DNA from: Clostridia bacterium
Lineage (GTDB): Bacteria; Bacillota; Clostridia; Oscillospirales; CAG-272
Assembly (NCBI GenBank): GCA_017502975.1
Contig: JAFVTV010000051.1
Coordinates: 1-34,633 of the forward strand
Direction of reading: 5' to 3'
Length of the DNA: 34,633 bases
The notes below the pieces were generated by a model. It made no database searches. It saw only the letters and a list, made by a program, of their open reading frames with translations, and had not been told where the DNA came from. Position 1 is the first letter of the stretch, and each line of letters begins with the position of its first letter. Shown in pieces: positions 31,698-34,633 of this stretch. The position numbers and the translations under genes were made by a program.

Positions 31698-34337
31698 TCA
31701 ATACAGGCCCTTTTTTCCGCAAAGGCGGCGATGCAAGAGCTGCAGCCACCCCAGCGGTAAAACCGAAAGCGAGAGCAATAAGGTAAATAGCAGTTCATTG
31801 GCAGTAAGGGGAACTGTACGCAGCACAGCACCTCCAAGATACACAAACGCGATCTGCACCACGGCAACGGCACACATAATGAAGATAAACGCGCGGTTTT
31901 TCCAAAGCCCCTTTAGCATGCGCACGCGATCGGTGCGCGCATTGAAGCAATTAAACACGCCCGCAAAAATGAAGAGTGCGAAAAAGGCTGTCAGCAAGCA
32001 CAGATCCCCCTCCATCTCACGGTAGATCTCGCGTATGGCAGGGACCTTCAAAAACAAAACGGAGAGCAGCACCGTTGCCACGCTAAGAAACGCAATGCGT
32101 CCCGCTATGGCGCGCGTGAGGATCGGCTCGTCGCGTTTTTTTGGTGGCTCCTGCATGTATTGCGGCATCGGTGCTTCCCCCGCAAAGGCAAGCCCCCCTA
32201 ACGTATCCATAATGATGTTGATCCAAAGCATCTGCACAACGGTGACGGGTGCATCAAACCCGATAAAGGGGCCTATGATAGAGATCCCCACCGCGCAAAA
32301 ATTCATAATAAGCTGCAACGTGATGAATTTTCTAATGCTTTTAAAGATCGTGCGACCGTAGAGCACCGCGCGGCAAACAGATGCCAGATTGTCATCCAGT
32401 ATCACCACATCTCCCGCTTCCTTTGCCACCTGCGTGCCACTCCCCATGGCAAAGCCAACGTCGGCGCTTCGCAGGGCGGGCGCGTCGTTGATGCCGTCAC
32501 CCGTCATACCCACCACAAGCCCCCGCTCGGCGGAAAGCCGCACCAAGCGGCTTTTATCGGCAGGCAGCGCCCTTGCAACGACGGCAAGGCGCGGCAATAT
32601 CTCCTTTACAGCCGCATCATCAAGGCACGCAAGCTCCTTACCCTCAAGGCAGATGCCATTCCCTGTCAAGATCCCGCAATCACGGGCAATGCGGGTAGCG
32701 GTATCCTTACCGTCGCCCGTCATCATCACCACCTGCACACCCGCACGTCGCAAGGTCAGCACGGCATCGCGTGCCTCGGGGCGTGGCGGGTCGGTAAAGG
32801 TAACGGCTGCAAGAAGCGTGAGGTCTGCCCCCAGCCCGTCACGCGGAAAGGCGGCAGCCTCGCACAGGAGTATCACACGCTCGCCACGCTTCATGCGCTC
32901 GCCAATGCGCGCAAAAAAGGCTGCCTTTTCAAAGGATGCCACGTGAAAGCGCCCCATGCGCGCCCCCTTCACAAAGGGCATCAGTTTTTCGGGCGCACCC
33001 GAAACAAACACGCGCCCGTCGGAAAGCGCGGTGGCGGTGTATTTGCGCGCGCTGTCAAATAGAAGGCGCTCCTTTTGAGAAAAGTCGGGTACGTGTGCCG
33101 AAAGAAAGGCGGTAAGAAGTGCCCTGTCAGTGCTGTTTCCGCCAAGCGCTACGGCGCGCCCCTCGCGCTCTCCGCGCGTGGCACTGTTGTTGGCTACGGC
33201 GGCAAGCGCAAGACATTCGGCTAACTCCTCTGCCTCTTTTTTGAGGGTGCGATAGTCGGGGAAATCTCCCCGAGCAGTCAAAATGCGCCCAAGTGAAAGC
33301 TGCCCTGTTGTCAGTGTACCCGTTTTATCGGTAAATAAAATATTCATGCTCCCCGCCGCCTCAATACCCGCAGGCTTGCGCACCAAAACGTGATCCCTTG
33401 TCATACGGCGAATATTTGAGGATAGCACCACCGCTATCATCATCGGCAGCCCCTCGGGCACAGCCACAACAACCACGGTAAGCCCCAGCATGAGCGCATG
33501 CAAAAACAGCTCAAAAAGATACGGAATGTTGCTAAGGCGTACCATGATCTCACCCCTTGCAAACCCCGCATCGATCACAAGACGGTGAAACAGAAACGTG
33601 AACATGCACACGATCGCCGCCGCATATCCGATACGGCTGATCTGATGCGCAAGCCTCGAAAGGCGCGCCTTCAGGGGGCTCTCTCGCACCTCGCCCTGCA
33701 GCTCACCCGAAATACCGCCAAGAAAGGTCTTATCTCCAACCCCAAAGACCTCCATTTCGCCCTCGCCCGTCACCACCACCGATCCCGCAAACAGCGCACT
33801 TGGCGCTGCGGGATCTGCCACAAAACGCCCGCCTGCGGGGTGCTTTTCCGCCTCTCGGCTCTCGCCCGTCAGGGCCGATTGGTCCACGGACAGCGCCCCC
33901 GACACCAGCATTCCGTCGGCAGGTATCTTCTCCCCCGCCGAGAGCTGTACGATATCGCCAACGACCACGTCTGCCACGTTTATTTCGCGCACGCTCTCGC
34001 GCCGCACGCGGCAAAGGGTGGTGCCGCACATCTCGCAAAGCCGCGCAAATGCCGCCTCACTGCCATATTCGGAGATCGTTGAGATGAGTGTGGCAAGAAA
34101 AACCGATATCGCAATGCCTGCCGTTTCAAACCATTCGTGCGTGCGCATGATAAACAGCAGATTTACAGCAAGCGCGGCAAGCAACACCTTGATAACGGGG
34201 TCGCCAAGATTGGCAAAAAAATGCCGCCAAAAGCCGGCACGCTTTTTGCTGCTGATCACGTTGGGGCCGTATTTTGCGCGTGATTCTGCCACTTCCCTCT
34301 CGGTAAGGCCCTTCCTTTTTACTCTCGTTTCATTCAC
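31698..34337 (-). CDS. P-type ATPase, calcium-transporting type
   Basis: The 879-residue pump has an N-terminal cation-ATPase segment, A-domain TGES (157-160), a PEGLP motif (294-298) in membrane span 4, catalytic DKTGTLT with Asp337 and the hinge MTGDGINDAPALRSADVGFAMG. Ten membrane spans are likely. PEGLP in span 4 with NAALR-like IIMD and DTLGGL in span 6 fits P2A/P2B calcium pumps; the exact ion is not certain. A lone housekeeping-type gene. AGGAGGGCGAAAGGGTGA precedes the ATG. It is not visibly joined to the NfeD operon: the 105-base gap between them holds the NfeD promoter. Confidence 0.9.
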   Translation of the reverse strand: MNETRVKRKGLTEREVAESRAKYGPNVISSKKRAGFWRHFFANLGDPVIKVLLAALAVNLLFIMRTHEWFETAGIAISVFLATLISTISEYGSEAAFARLCEMCGTTLCRVRRESVREINVADVVVGDIVQLSAGEKIPADGMLVSGALSVDQSALTGESREAEKHPAGGRFVADPAAPSALFAGSVVVTGEGEMEVFGVGDKTFLGGISGELQGEVRESPLKARLSRLAHQISRIGYAAAIVCMFTFLFHRLVIDAGFARGEIMVRLSNIPYLFELFLHALMLGLTVVVVAVPEGLPMMIAVVLSSNIRRMTRDHVLVRKPAGIEAAGSMNILFTDKTGTLTTGQLSLGRILTARGDFPDYRTLKKEAEELAECLALAAVANNSATRGEREGRAVALGGNSTDRALLTAFLSAHVPDFSQKERLLFDSARKYTATALSDGRVFVSGAPEKLMPFVKGARMGRFHVASFEKAAFFARIGERMKRGERVILLCEAAAFPRDGLGADLTLLAAVTFTDPPRPEARDAVLTLRRAGVQVVMMTGDGKDTATRIARDCGILTGNGICLEGKELACLDDAAVKEILPRLAVVARALPADKSRLVRLSAERGLVVGMTGDGINDAPALRSADVGFAMGSGTQVAKEAGDVVILDDNLASVCRAVLYGRTIFKSIRKFITLQLIMNFCAVGISIIGPFIGFDAPVTVVQMLWINIIMDTLGGLAFAGEAPMPQYMQEPPKKRDEPILTRAIAGRIAFLSVATVLLSVLFLKVPAIREIYREMEGDLCLLTAFFALFIFAGVFNCFNARTDRVRMLKGLWKNRAFIFIMCAVAVVQIAFVYLGGAVLRTVPLTANELLFTLLLSLSVLPLGWLQLLHRRLCGKKGLY

Positions 34338-34406
34338 CCTTTCGCCCTCCTGCGCCTGTTATCTCTTTTATCCTATGCGGCACATATGGAAAAAAGACGA
34401 ATCATA

Positions 34407-34427
34407 ACCACCGGCTCAGCCGGTGGT
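34407..34427. repeat. Palindrome upstream of the ATPase gene
   Basis: accaccgg and ccggtggt form an 8-10 bp stem. The role is unknown; it is 70 bases upstream of the ATPase start. Confidence 0.6.
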
Positions 34428-34507
34428 ATGCACAAGCCCCTCCGGGGCAAAACGCAGGCAGAATCTGAAGGTTCACTGAAAATCTCTCAAACGCATGATA
34501 CGCCCCA

Positions 34508-34633
34508 CAGCCGAAAATTCGGCTGATTTGCCTTCCCTTGTAAGGGAAGGGGGACCACGTAGTGGTGGATGAGTAGTTTAAGTCAGTAACATCCTCATCC
34601 GTCACACTTCGCGTGCCACCTTCCCCTACTTGG
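34508..34633. repeat. Palindromic dispersed repeat at the right edge
   Basis: Contains nested hairpins at 34508-34525 (cagccga/tcggctg), 34531-34550 (ccttcccttg/taagggaagg) and 34554-34566 (accac/gtggt). The span 34541-34573 is an imperfect inverted repeat of 34592-34630. The part 34530-34569 matches 29902-29941 in reverse orientation. It may continue past the window. Confidence 0.6.

Noticed and set aside
1..34633. CRISPR array, phage genes, conjugation genes or toxin-antitoxin pairs
   Set aside because: No regularly spaced repeat set and no such gene families were seen; the repeats present are terminator- or palindrome-like and irregularly spaced.

Overview
The window reads as one stretch of a Bacillota (class Clostridia) chromosome, most likely from an anaerobic, endospore-forming, gut-type organism. 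Support comes from the conserved Firmicutes gene order remA-gmk-rpoZ-priA-def-fmt-Zn-peptidase-rsmB-rlmN-rsgA-thiN with spoVM next to thiN, a SipL-like SPOCS/LysM protein, a perR-rubrerythrin operon, AGGAGG-type ribosome sites and many TTGACA-N17-TATAAT promoters. I cannot assign genus or species. No phage, conjugative element, insertion sequence with a transposase, CRISPR array or rRNA is visible.

Layout. 1-5.5 kb: the N-terminal part of a secreted lamin-tail-domain protein (cut by the window edge), a SPOCS/LysM spore-envelope type protein, tRNA-Leu(UAG) with an unusual terminator, a cytidylate-kinase-like protein, an SLC13/ArsB-type permease and a putative amidase. 5.5-11.3 kb: a large CvpA-like membrane protein, D-Ala-D-Ala ligase, a flavin reductase-proA pair, a small acidic membrane protein and prmC. 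11.3-15.1 kb: an orphan solute-binding lipoprotein and asparagine synthetase. 15.2-25.6 kb: spoVM (26 codons, too short for ordinary gene calling) facing a leftward operon of twelve genes that runs from a strong promoter at 25571-25599 to thiN. The operon combines nucleotide supply, replication restart, translation initiation, rRNA methylation and ribosome assembly, and includes an unrecognised 49-residue membrane protein where prpC-prkC usually sit. 25.7-28.2 kb: efp with a CD1247-type zinc-ribbon protein, then perR-rbr with a clear PerR box over its start site. 28.2-34.3 kb: an MBL-fold hydrolase, an AT-richer lipoprotein gene inside a repeat-rich island, an SPFH-NfeD operon and a P-type calcium-type ATPase.

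The non-genic signal is mostly repeats: a 31-bp terminator-like repeat present twice beside the tRNA, a 95-bp direct duplication after rbr, a 55-59 bp repeat attached to the 3' ends of two convergent genes (29086-29140 and 30081-30139), and one palindromic repeat family present at both 29.9 kb and 34.5 kb. I do not see a new multi-gene defence or metabolic system. The most useful discoveries are the spoVM gene, the extra small membrane gene in the conserved operon, and these repeat families.
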